NCBI GenBank assembly: GCA_032622095.1
Contig: CP136068.1
Span: 124,997,989-125,061,988, forward strand
Reading direction: 5' to 3'
Length of the DNA stretch: 64,000 nt
Origin: Siphonodentalium dalli
Taxonomy: Eukaryota; Mollusca; Scaphopoda; Gadilida; Siphonodentaliidae
The notes beneath the pieces are model-generated. The model was not told where the DNA came from. It searched no databases and was given only the letters and a program-made list of their open reading frames with translations. The position numbers were made by a program, and so were the translations under genes. Each line of letters begins with the position of its first letter. Position 1 is the stretch's first letter. Below, piece by piece: positions 1-10,358 of this stretch.

Positions 1-547
1 CAAAATAAACCCTTATTTTTTTTTCAATTTAACTAGGTTTTTTATTTTGTACAATCTGAAATATGCGTTATTCCCATATACACCCTAATATTACTAAATT
101 GAAGAGGAAATATTAAGCTACATTTTGAGAGGCATATCTTGACCAATTTTAACTCTTTTCCTTCAGAATTTGGCAATTTATAATAAAAATGGACCTAATT
201 TAACAGAAAAATGGGAATTTAAAATACTTTAATAGCAACATGAAGCAAGCTTCAGTCAATGGAAATATGTGATCAGCATGAAACAGTATTAGACTAAGCC
301 TCAGGCATGAAATTGTATCAGATGGCATGGCACACTGTCTGTTTAATTAGCACAAACAGTCCCAAGTTTGCATATGACTGTATCCTCAGGAGAAATAACA
401 GGTTGTTCTGTATTACACAACAGTATCATATCCCAGCTCTTGTAAGCAAAGCAAATAATTCAACATCTCACTTTATGACTGGAATTTACTGAGACACTGA
501 CACAATAAACTCCTTGTTATAATTTGTGAGAATTAATTGGCTCAATT
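1..547. other. AT-rich 5' flank, no gene recognised
   Basis: AT-rich sequence upstream of the transposase start. One short open frame (307-492, 61 codons) has no motif I recognise. I looked here for a left inverted repeat matching the sequence beyond the transposase gene and found no convincing match, so the element's left end is not located. Confidence 0.4.
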
Positions 548-834
548 ATGTCTAAAATCCCAAAATTACGCCGAAAACAGCAATTAAAACAAACAGGTTT
601 TTCGAGTTTAAGACAGCCTGATCACAAAAATATGCAGCCGGTGAATGATATTGTAATAGATAATGACAGTTGCAGATACGTAATGGTACCAAAAGACAAA
701 TATGACATGGTTACCTCAGATATCGCCGCTCCAGTTCAACCAGCAGATAACCAAGAAACAGTAAAACTTCTACGACCTCTGATCAAGGAAACATCTGATG
801 TCAAAGTTCTTGCTGGAAAGGAAACAGATACATG
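548..834 (+). CDS. Mutator-like transposase, exon 1
   Basis: First coding exon of the transposase gene. It starts at ATG 548 and gives about 95 polar, lysine/glutamine-rich residues with no recognised fold. The open frame meets TAA right after a TGG codon, but a good donor (G|GTAAAT) lies at 834/835. Splicing to the acceptor TTTTCAG ending at 1272 rebuilds the TGG codon and enters exon 2 in frame. The intron would be 438 bp (835-1272). What is seen: ATG, open frame, donor, acceptor and phase agreement. What is inferred: that this is the true first exon rather than an internal one. A mollusc family with a variable N-terminal leader before the transposase core would fit. Confidence 0.68.
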
Positions 835-1272
835 GTAAATATACACATTCAACATTTACTTGCAATAAATTGTCTAAACTCATAATTAAAATTGAATAAA
901 TGATCCCCACTGTCACCATAAGAAGGATTAACTCTCATTGATCTGCTTGAAAATGCTAATTAATGCATAAAAAGTAATAGGATTACCTCCCTTTGATTGA
1001 ATTATCTCCCCAGAAGTGGCTTGCCCCCTACAGTCATATAGATATCACAGTATAATACAAACATCTTGTATAGTATACCACATCAGATATCAGTATCACT
1101 CAACAATTAAGAACTTAGCACAGTTACCCTCTCCCCCCCCAACTACAAAATAATGGTCGAATATTTCTGTAATGCATGATATGCAACATATAAACAACTG
1201 AAGAGCCACAAATCAATTTAACAGATTTATCCCATTCATTTGGACTTGAATAGCTGTTTTTTTACTTTTCAG

Positions 1273-3031
1273 GGCTGAGAATGATACATATCGGCTTGTG
1301 CACGTCAAACGTATGACCGATATGTGGAATGACGTGTTTTCAGAGCATCGACACATCCATCCAAATTGTCTTGGGTATTTATCATATATTCCGGGTGCCG
1401 AAAACAGAAGAGGATTAGTCTGCAGAGAAAAAGTTGGCTGCGATATATGTAGCTACATTCCTAAGTACTTCATATTATACGATGAGATTGAAACTGGCAA
1501 CAAAGGGCGGAAATCTGCCACAATTAATGAAGCCTTGCAGATTGCTCTTACACAGATGCCCATCGGAAATACCAATGTTCGAAAACTGTTGATGACGTGT
1601 AACATTCCACTACCGTCTGGGAGAGGCATGCAAGCTGCATCAAACAAGGTGTGCAGACAAATAGTAGAGGTCAACACAGATGATTTGGGGCACAGACGTG
1701 AGGAACTGAAGGAAGTGAATAAATTGCGAAATGCGCAGAGTGATGTTATAAACATTGAATCGGATGGAATTTACTCAAATCCACTATATTCTGGAGTTGG
1801 ACGAACACCATTCCAGCCTGCAACACAGTGTTCATACCTACATGTTGAAAACATGACCCACAAGAAACAAGTTATAGCACTCACAAACAAAAGCAAGCTG
1901 TGTGCAAACCATGGTAAACACAAAAATGGAAATGACTGTTTGGCAAATTCTTCCAAATGCAGTGCTAATCTAAAATCAACTGACACAATTGGAAATGAGA
2001 AAGATTGGAACACTGAATGTTTAGAACAGCTGAATTCCAGTGGTCTGTCTGTACATTACCTGACAACGGATCAAGACTCAAAACCATTCATGGGTGCAGA
2101 GCAGTTCTACGACTCCGATAAATCATCCATCAAGCCTGAGCAACTGTATGACACTCGACATCTTACTGCAAGTATAAGGAAAAAAATTAAAAATTCTGTT
2201 CCTGTTATCGACATCATGCCCGGTAAAACTAAAGCGGAGAGGAAGAAGGTATGCAATGGCTTCTCCGATGACTTAATGGCACGATGTAATAGCGAACTCA
2301 ATAAGGCGCACAAACAATTTGGAGTGGACACTACAAAGTTATTGTGTGCGCTGACATACATTGTTGACAGTATAGTGGACTGTTATCAGGGAAGACACAA
2401 ACTGTGTGGACAATATTCGTTTGCCTGCAATTCAAAAGGGACTTGGCGCATAAAAAGCAGATACCTACAAAGCGATTTCAAAATAAATAGCTCCAAAATA
2501 TCCGAAGACAGACTCCGTGAGTGTGTGAACTGGCGACTTGGACGCGATGCAATGCTGAAAACAAAATTTGGGACGACAACCCAAAAATCTGAAGCTGTAA
2601 ACAGAAGTATCAGGAGGTCTGTTCCGAGATCTACAACATTTTCTAGGAATTATACAGGGAGAGTTCACAGCGCGGTTCATTCAGTTAATAACGGTCCAGG
2701 CGAATCGATAGTCAAACTGTGCCAAAAGTGTTTGTGTCCTATATCACCCGGATCTCATTCTGCAAAACAGCTGAATCAATTGCAGAACAAATCGACACAA
2801 GATAAATTGAGACAAGAAACACCTGACTTCAAAGCTAGGAGAAATAAACGTCGCTTCCAACTCTTCAAAAGTTATAAGGACATTCAGAATAATAAAGATG
2901 ACACTTATGAGAAAGAAACATTACCGTTGAAAACACCAACCGAAATTAAAAATGCTCCCGCGGATAAAAATAAACGAAAAATTAAACGTCGCCATGAGGA
3001 CCACACATACAGTTTACGGAAAAAAAACAAC
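1273..3031 (+). CDS. Mutator-like transposase, exon 2 (catalytic core)
   Basis: Main exon of a Mutator-like DNA transposase of the type common in mollusc and other invertebrate genomes. The enzyme would cut and rejoin the ends of its own element. Conserved blocks I recognise are the leader segment PIGNTNVRKLL, the block SNKVCRQIVEVN, the first acidic block ESDGIYSNPLYSGVGRTPF (about 1750-1812), the second TTDQDS (about 2063-2080), IVDSIVDCYQG (about 2360-2392) and KSEAVNRSIRRS (about 2585-2620), which supplies a candidate third acidic residue. So a D-D-E set appears intact. A cysteine/histidine-rich stretch between the two Asp blocks (LCANHGKH, NDCLANSSKC) may bind zinc. The C-terminal part is very basic, with a nuclear-localisation-like KRKIKRR. 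The exon is open for 586 codons without frameshift. I end it at the donor GTGAGT (3032). Reading on unspliced would stop at 3160 and overlap the antisense endonuclease by 99 nt. Confidence 0.8.
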
Positions 3032-3061
3032 GTGAGTAACATAATCTTACTTTTAAAATAT

Positions 3062-3442
3062 TTATATCATGCATGGTGGTTCGGCGTGGTGACCAAAACA
3101 TGTTTTGAATCTCTTGCACGCGTTGCGCTTCATGTTGTCGCTCGTCGTCTCCAGCGTTAAATGGTTGACATTAATGCATAAAGTATTGTGACAGAGATGG
3201 CTCACTTCTTTGCCTATAAATTCAGGATTAATAATGGTCCACTCTTTGGAAATCAGAAATGCAATTCGGTGTGCTAAATAAGCATCCGATCCTGGTAATG
3301 CTGGATCCAAAAGCATCCAGGACACTCGAACACGGCCATATCTCCCAGATTTTCCCTTCGTCCACACACGACACTCACTCTCCGGACTATTTTGCGATGA
3401 ATCTAACATTTTCTTCCTTAAATCTTGCCAAAATGATGCCAT
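3062..3442 (-). CDS. His-Me finger (I-PpoI-like) endonuclease, complete domain
   Basis: An intact 126-residue protein read from ATG at 3442 down to TAA at 3062. It is essentially only the zinc-binding His-Me endonuclease domain (Pfam zf-His_Me_endon type, typified by the homing enzyme I-PpoI). The core SHLCHNTLC-INVNHLTLE-TTSDNMKRNAC keeps the spacing of I-PpoI: catalytic His followed by two Cys, the zinc His 12 residues after the catalytic His, the metal-binding Asn 9 residues further, then Cys. A second zinc knot CFGHH-x4-C closes the protein. Upstream are a tryptophan-containing WTKGKSGRYGRVRV strand and AHRIAFLISK, both typical of the family. It lies antisense to the transposase, within its predicted last intron (3032-3597). 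Function as a DNA-cutting enzyme is inferred from family; target and expression are unknown. Similar genes are multicopy in molluscs, and whether they are homing enzymes or domesticated is open. Confidence 0.82.
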   Translation of the reverse strand: MASFWQDLRKKMLDSSQNSPESECRVWTKGKSGRYGRVRVSWMLLDPALPGSDAYLAHRIAFLISKEWTIINPEFIGKEVSHLCHNTLCINVNHLTLETTSDNMKRNACKRFKTCFGHHAEPPCMI

Positions 3443-3597
3443 TATTACTTGTAAATCATAAAATATGAAACTAACAACTTACCATGGAGACACGTGAATT
3501 TTAAAATTTCGGCGGTTTTTCCTATAGGAATCACTGAACTAAATGTTTTCCCATAGGCGACAGTGTTAACGTTTCAGCCATATTCACAGAATTTCAG

Positions 3598-3774
3598 CCT
3601 CCGAGCCATTCCAGTGATGTTTACCCAGTTAGACTGACACCAGATCATCCTGAAAATGCAAGAAAAACCATAGGTCCAGTGTTTACTTTTCGAAATAATT
3701 CCTCAGGTGTAAGACAGGGTTATCCCGCAGCCAAATTTTACCTGGAAAAACCCAGAAATACCACAACTAGTTAA
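3598..3774 (+). CDS. Mutator-like transposase, predicted last exon
   Basis: Predicted terminal exon, found by frame reading rather than by a start codon. The plus frame is open from about 3531 to TAA at 3772-3774. A pyrimidine-containing acceptor ATTTCAG ends at 3597. From there 177 nt form exactly 58 codons plus stop, in the phase left by the donor at 3031/3032. A canonical AATAAA follows at once (3774-3779). The encoded tail is polar, contains SDVYPVRLTPDHPENARK, and matches nothing I recognise. The full spliced protein would be about 740 residues. An alternative is that exon 2 simply runs to the stop at 3160 and this frame is coincidental. A spliced transcript would settle it. Confidence 0.5.
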   Translation, partial: PPSHSSDVYPVRLTPDHPENARKTIGPVFTFRNNSSGVRQGYPAAKFYLEKPRNTTTS

Positions 3775-3779
3775 ATAAA
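3774..3779 (+). promoter_or_regulatory. Polyadenylation signal AATAAA of the transposase gene
   Basis: Canonical AATAAA overlapping the last base of the predicted transposase stop codon. It supports transcription ending just beyond 3774 and, indirectly, the predicted third exon. Confidence 0.45.
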
Positions 3780-5247
3780 TTTCACACTCACAAAAATCCT
3801 TTTCCCAATTAATTCACCAGTTTAAATTATTTAGATATGATGTACAAATCAAATAAACAAGATCTCATCATTAAATAATGGATCACATGTATGAGGTGAA
3901 GGCCATTCTTCAATTATCCTTCACCTTTAGGGTTCCACGGTGTATTCGATAGTGACTCTGGAACATATTTAGCTCCCTGATTCCTACAGTCGACGGGTGT
4001 ATCAGGAAAATTGGCGGCTTTAATGAATAGCCAATCAGCTACCATATGGCTGGCGTTCCCTGCACGTCAAGACAATTTTTGGCGCGAATGGTTTAGTCTA
4101 GCAATAGACTCGGAGGAGTGGAGTTGCCTGTGGTTTATCCACCTGAGATTTCCGCCATAGAGCGATGTTCTCCTGGCTCAGCTGCTATACAACCTAATCG
4201 TGGTTAATCCACCTATATCTCGCCACAGAGATTGAAATTTTGGCTCACCACTCGTGAATGATCCACATGCGACCATCGCCATAATGATTGGCTCTGGGAT
4301 CGGCTGATATTACTAGTTTGTCTAGTTTTTTGCCAGGAATATGGTACTCACAGAATGACCTGCGCCCCTGACGAGACCCGGTCAATAAATAATAGGTCGA
4401 AACAATGAATGGAGCCGCCGAATAAAGTGTGTGATATACCACTTGTGCGGTTAAATGATGAACATCTATAATCATGTAATAGCGATATAGTTAGCCATTC
4501 ATTGTCGGGCACCGACCAGAGGTGATTCAGCCTGCTGTGTCAGACTTTTAGGTAGAAAAGGATTTCATTTACATACACAAAACTCGAGTTATCCAGAAAC
4601 CTCAAATTTGGAAAATCCTTACTCTAAAATGGGCCAGAACTCAGTAAAACTTATTCGAAACAAACCCTTATTATAGACCTGTATTTTGCACTAAACAGCT
4701 AACATACACATTTCCTTCAGACCAAACAGCCCAATTTAAATTTATCGAGAAACCTCAAATTTGGAAAATTCTAAGTAAAAAGGGTCATAACTTAGTAAAA
4801 AATGATTCGGACCGAACCCATTTTCGAACTTGAATTGTATTTACTCACTGAACATATTTATAAGATATTTAAAACATGCGCAGAAAATTAATACAATTTT
4901 AACGTTACTAAAGTTATCGTTCGCAAACCAAAATGCGCATGCACGGACGAAATGACGCACACTCGGACAGACGCTGTTGGTTTCCGTAGTTTTCCTGGGA
5001 CAAATATAACTTTGGCATAATGCTTATGTTGAGCCATATCCAAATTAAATCGGTCAATGGTTCACCACACAGTTCGGATGGAAGTGCAACGTATACTGTT
5101 TATTTCCCATTTTATCTCTGGTGCCATATCAGGATTAGTGAACATTCATCATTATCGGTGTCCTGTCTACGCCATAATTCAGAAACCCCTCATGTGCCAC
5201 AAAGTAGTCATGTCATGTCATGAGATAGAAGCTATCCAGTTGTACGT
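3780..5247. other. Non-coding stretch with a twofold direct repeat
   Basis: No gene recognised. A minus open frame (4245-4475, 76 codons) has no known motif. A short inverted repeat AGGTGAAGG/CCTTCACCT lies near 3895-3935. At 4588-4690 and 4743-4842 there are two diverged direct copies of a segment of about 100 bp, each starting near GAGAAACCTCAAATTTGGAA and containing a GGGYCAKAACTYAGTAAAA-like block. Confidence 0.45.
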
Positions 5248-5251
5248 TTAA

Positions 5252-5690
5252 AGGTACGGGAGGCCTTGGCGGTGGGTATCCTGTCAAAATGTTTCCACCC
5301 GTCAAAAACCGCCACAAACAGAAAGAACATCAAAATGTAGACATATGTTTGACCATTGTTATGTAAAAAAAGGATAAACAGTTACTTTTCTGGTGTTTGT
5401 TTATATTATTATGGTAAACATAAAGAGCGTTCTTTGTTTGTGAATTCCTGATATGGAACCAATAAAGAGCGTTTATACCATTTGTGTGTGATTAGCCAGC
5501 AGCATTGTGCTGTCTTCTGTAACACAATCAGGCTCTTGTTCAGATAAAATATAGTAGATCTTTATGATAACATACTGTTGTTTACGCGATTGTCATGGTA
5601 TATATGAACTGAACGCGTGTTAATGTTTTTTCTGTTTACGGTGTTTGGAACAGATATGAATATTTTCGACAATTAAGGCCTCCCGTGCCT
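5252..5690 (+). mobile_element. Miniature TTAA-flanked element, family 2
   Basis: A 439-bp non-autonomous DNA element. Both sides are TTAA (5248-5251 and 5691-5694), and the termini are inverted repeats: AGGTACGGGAGGCCTT at the left, AAGGCCTCCCGTGCCT at the right. There is no coding capacity. TTAA duplication with an AGG terminus fits Kolobok-like or piggyBac-like transposases; I cannot choose between them from ends alone. The interior shares blocks with the array family further on, for example the GTCAAAAACCGCCA and AATAAAGAGCGTTTATA words. Confidence 0.8.
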
Positions 5691-5694
5691 TTAA

Positions 5695-7235
5695 GTTATT
5701 TGATTACATGTTATGTAAGTCGTCATTATTGTTTTTTTTTATAAAATCGTCATCATTGTTATATTTTCATTTTGTTCTGATGATAATCCATGTTCAATAA
5801 ACATCTGAATTTGAATTGATGTCCTGATATCTTGTCATGGTACTCCGACAAAACACCCTCAGGAAGAAAACAAACAGTAGGACAAACCTTTTGGGACCAA
5901 ACGACATTATTACAAAACGCCCTCGGTTGATATAAGTTATGTGGTTGAGGGATCAAACAAATAACTTGCATTTGTCGTCGTCCGGCAAAACGTGTTCTCT
6001 GGTGCATATCTTGGTCGGATTTTGTCGTTAAATAATTTAGCACGGGATACAATCCATACAATTGGGACATTGGTCATGGCATGGTACATGGAAGTTGACA
6101 TCAGCATGTTTATAGGGACAAGCACATTTGGTATAATTCGGCCAAAATAAATCATTAACCAAATGATGCAATACCGGCAAATGCTCTCGTGCAGAATAGA
6201 CATGTATGTATATATATATACAGGTGTTCCGATCTCGGTAGCTCGAGCGAAAACAGCATTGTTAACCTACGGCCGGTTCTGCCAAGTGCGCAACATAAAC
6301 ATGACACGGACCGCACCCCCCCCCCCCCAAGCTGCCCTCACAAGGACAATATAATATCATGCAGCCAATTGCCCTGTATGCATTTGTTGGCAATCGGGCA
6401 AGTTGCTAGCTAAAGCGGAAATGAATATATTAACCAGTGCACATGGGCTTGCAACGCGCTCCGCTCCCATTCCCTGCATCCAAATGGCCTCTATGTGCTG
6501 TCTATATACATGTACTCGGATAGAGGCAGTTTGGATGCATGTTTTACGTTAATAGTACGGTAGTATTATTAAAGTCAAGGGGAACGATACAATTCCCCCG
6601 TTTACCATCACTAGAAAATCTGGCAAATTTAGCCCATTTATCCAACAATGGCATCTATATCGCCATGGGTGGGTCGGCGATTGATTCTTTCATTTTAAAC
6701 CATACATGTACAAACGCTCATCAATTTCATTTCTATATGTAAGCATTTAGTATTTTCTTCTGAATATTGTCTCCCAACAGCGTCAAAAAGCAAGGTCTGG
6801 ATGGCGCAAACGATGTGGCCCGGCACGCATCCAGCTTATTATAATTACAAAACGATCGAACAATCAACTAAAACGTTTAGCGCTCAATGATCACTTGTTT
6901 TCTGATAATTTATATATGCACACGTCGTCATTATCTATTTTTAACAACCAAATTAGAGGGTAATTATGAAATATTCATTATTGTTTGAACTCTCCATCGC
7001 GATTCGCGATCGCATCTACAAACAACTCGACATGTGAAGCAAGGTGTGCTCATTTGCTACAATGAGTATATGACTGAACAAAGACACCCAACCCCTCCCC
7101 CACACGTTTCAAACGAAAACATTGTCCCGTTAGAAATGTCCTTAAAGTGTTTGTCAGAAAGTGTCATATGCCATAAAGACATGTAAATAAACGACGAATG
7201 GAGATATCGTACGTTGATAACAGTTTATTGCTATA
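5695..7235. other. Gene-free stretch with simple repeats
   Basis: No gene recognised. It holds a short TA/TG run near 6200-6222, a poly-C run near 6316-6329 and scattered short open frames without motifs. Two overlapping minus frames (5759-6203) do not resemble a known family in any joined reading I tried. Confidence 0.4.
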
Positions 7236-7239
7236 TTAA

Positions 7240-7309
7240 AGATACGGGCGGCGTTAGCGGTGGGTATGCTGTTAAAATATTCACCTTCGTCAAAAACAGC
7301 CATAAACCT
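7240..7309 (+). mobile_element. Array element, 5' fragment
   Basis: First copy of the array. It has the left terminus AGATACGGGCGGCG, but breaks after about 70 bp at CAGCCATAAACC and continues directly into spacer sequence TTAGGGAGACTCTTG. Confidence 0.65.
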
Positions 7310-7443
7310 TAGGGAGACTCTTGAAATAATCCGACCTTATAGAGAATCTCGATATATCATTTTCTATGCAACGCGTAGCTTCTGGGTAAGGTGAGGGCAT
7401 TTGTTATTAATCGAAAAAAACTAATCTGTTATTGCTATATTAA

Positions 7444-7860
7444 AGATACGGGCGGTGTCGGCGGTGGACAAGCTGCTAAAATATTCACCTCCGTCAAATG
7501 TGTTACCAAAACAAAAGCAAAAAACGTTACGTTTCCTGGTTTTTGTTTAGATCCGGATATGGTAAACACAAAGGGCGTTATTTGTTACTACTTTCCTTAT
7601 ATGGAAATAATAAAGAGCGTTTATATAATGTTTGTGTGATTAACCACTATAATTTCGTTGTGTTATGGAAACAGAAGAAAAACTTCCGTAACACGAGCAT
7701 GCTGTTGTTTACGCAATCATAGTACACATTGAGGACAATATACGATGTACGCGCTGATTACGTTTGCATATGAACAAAACTGTACATATTTTAATATTCC
7801 TTCTGTTGGTGGCGATTTGACCACATATTAATATTTATGCAACGAACATCGCCCGTGCCT
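7444..7860 (+). mobile_element. Array element copy, subtype A (417 bp)
   Basis: Complete copy between TTAA at 7440-7443 and 7861-7864. Subtype A lacks the B-type ATAAACAGAAATA block. Confidence 0.78.
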
Positions 7861-8248
7861 TTAAATATTATAACCAATGCCATGTACTGATATACATATA
7901 GCTAACAAAATTAACGACATTAGGGAGACTCTTGAAATAATCCGACCTTAGGGAGACATCTCGACACAGCTATATATATTTTAATATTCCATCTGTTGGT
8001 GGCGATTTGAACACATATGAATATTTCTTCAACGAACGCCGCTCGCGCGTTTAATTATTATAACCAATACCATGTAATGACATACATATACCTAACAACA
8101 TGAAACGACATTCGGGAGACTCTTGAAATAATCCGACCTTAGGGAGACATCTCAATATATCATTTTCCATGCAACGCGCAGCTTCTGGGTATGGTGAGAG
8201 CATTTGGTATTAATAATTTAAAAAAATATCTTTTATTGCTCATATTAA

Positions 8249-8765
8249 AGATACGGGCGGTGTTGGCGGTGGGTATGCTGTTAAAATATTCATCTCCGTC
8301 AAAAACCGCAATAAACAGAAATACTAAAATATAGGCAGAATTTGTTGTTATATCATACAGAAATATGGCATAAACAGTATGTTATTGTCAATTGTTTTCA
8401 CTTTGTTCTGCAAACACAAGGAAAAAAACCGTTACGTTTCCTGGCTTTTGTTTAGATCCGGATATGTTAAGCATAAAGAGCGTTATTTGTTACTGTTTTA
8501 CTTTTATGTAAATAATGAAGAGCGTTTATATAATGTTTGTGTGATTAACCAATATGATTGCGTTGTGTTATGTAAACAGAAGCAAAACTTCTGTAACACG
8601 AGCATGCTGTTGTTTACGCAATCATCGTACACATTGAGGACAATACACTATTCACGCGCTGATTACGTTTGCATATGAACAAAACTGTACATATTTTAAT
8701 ATTCCATCTTTTGGTGGCGATTTGACCACATATTAATATTTCTGCAACGAACACCGCCCGTGCCT
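8249..8765 (+). mobile_element. Array element copy, subtype B (517 bp)
   Basis: Complete copy between TTAA at 8245-8248 and 8766-8769. It is longer than subtype A by the block running from the ATAAACAGAAATA words to the TATCATACAGAAATATGG word. A preceding 3'-end fragment stops near 8050. Confidence 0.78.
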
Positions 8766-9154
8766 TTAATTATTATAACCAATGCCATGTACTGATATAC
8801 ATATACATATAGCTAACAACATTAACGACATTAGGGAGACTCTTGAAATAATCCGACCTTAGGGAGACATCTCGACGCAGCTATATATATTTTAATATTC
8901 CATCTGTTGGTGGCGATTTGAACACAAATGAATAGTTCTGCAACGAATGCCCCCCGTGCCTTTAATTATTATAACAAATACCATGTACTGATATACATAT
9001 ACCTAGCAACATGAAACGATATTCGGGAGACTCTTGAAATAATCCGACCTTAGGGAGACATCTCAATATATCATTTTCCATGCAACGCGCAGCTTCTGGG
9101 TATGGTGAGAGCATCGGTATTAATAAAAAAAACATCTTTTATTGCTCATATTAA

Positions 9155-9670
9155 AGATACGGGCGGTGTTGGCGGTGGGTATGGTGTTAAAATATTCATC
9201 TCCTTCAAAAACAGCCATAAACAGAAATAGTAAAATACAGGCAGAATGTGTTGTTATATCATACATAAATATGGCATAAACAGTATGTTATTGTCAATTG
9301 TTTTCACTTTGTTGTGCAAACAAAAGGAAAAAAAACCGTTACATTTCCTGGCTTTTGTATAGATCCGGATATGGTAACCATAAAGAGCGTTCTTTGGTAC
9401 TGTTTTTCTTATATGGAAATAATGAAGAGCGTTCATGTAATGTTTGTGTGATTAACCAATATGATTGCGTTGTGTTATGTAAACAGAAGCAAAACTTCTA
9501 TAACACGAGCAGGCTGTTGTTTACACAACCATCGTACACCTTGAAAACAATATACTATTTACGCGCTGATAATGTTTGCATATGAACAAAACTATATATA
9601 TTTTAATATTCCTTCTAATGGTGGCGATTTGAACACATGAATATTTCTGCAACGAACGCCGCCCGTGTCT
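9155..9670 (+). mobile_element. Array element copy, subtype B' (516 bp)
   Basis: Complete copy between TTAA at 9151-9154 and 9671-9674. B' differs from B by AGGCTGTTGTTTACACAACC in the 3' half. It is followed by spacer and by an internally deleted copy at about 9863-9994 that jumps from the left end straight to the 3' part. Confidence 0.76.
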
Positions 9671-10097
9671 TTAATTATTATAACCAATGCCGTGTACTGA
9701 TATACATATAGCTAACGACATTACGACCTTAGGGAGACTCTTGAAATAATCCGACCTTAGGGAGACATCTCGATATATCATTTTCTATGCAGCGCGTAGC
9801 TTCTGTGTAAGGTGAGAGCATTTGTTATTAATCGAAAAAAACATCTTTTATTGCTATATTAAAGATATGGGCGATGTTGGCAATCATCGCACACCTTGAG
9901 GACAGTCTACTATGACACAATACACCATTTACGCCTCATTATGTTTGCATATGAACAATACTGTACATTCTTTAATGTTCCATCTGTTGGTGGCGAGACA
10001 TCTCGATGTATCATTTTCTATGAAACCCAGAGCTTCTGGGTATGGTGAGAGCATTTGGTATTAATCGAAGAAAAAAAAATTGTTATTGCTATATTAA

Positions 10098-10358
10098 AGA
10101 TATGGGCAGTGTCGGCGGTGAACAAGCTACTAAAATATTCACCACCGTCAAATGTGTTACGTAAACAAAAAGCAAAAAACGTTACGTTTCCTGGGTTTTG
10201 TTTAGAACCGGATATGGTAACACAAATAGCGTTATTTGTTACTACTTTCCTTATATGGAAATAATAAAGAGCGTTTATATAATGTTTGTGCGAATAACCA
10301 CTATAATTGCGTTGTGTTATGTAAACAGAATCAAAACTGCCGTAACACGAGCATGATG
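10098..10358 (+). mobile_element. Array element copy, subtype A, left part (split by insertion)
   Basis: Starts after TTAA at 10094-10097. It is cut at the GCATGMTG target by the foldback element; the right part resumes at 12101. Confidence 0.78.

Noticed and set aside
1453-2680. Minus-strand ORFs of 70-100 codons under the transposase
   Set aside because: Antisense shadows of a confidently assigned coding exon.
3032-3160. Continuation of transposase exon 2 to the stop at 3160 as true C-terminus
   Set aside because: Beyond the donor the peptide turns hydrophobic and is the exact antisense of the endonuclease zinc knot; splicing is the better explanation, though not proven.
1-4842. Possible terminal inverted repeats of the Mutator-like element
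   Set aside because: Comparison of the left 200 bp with sequence after 3775 gave only scattered AT-rich matches; the 4588/4743 repeats are direct, not inverted.
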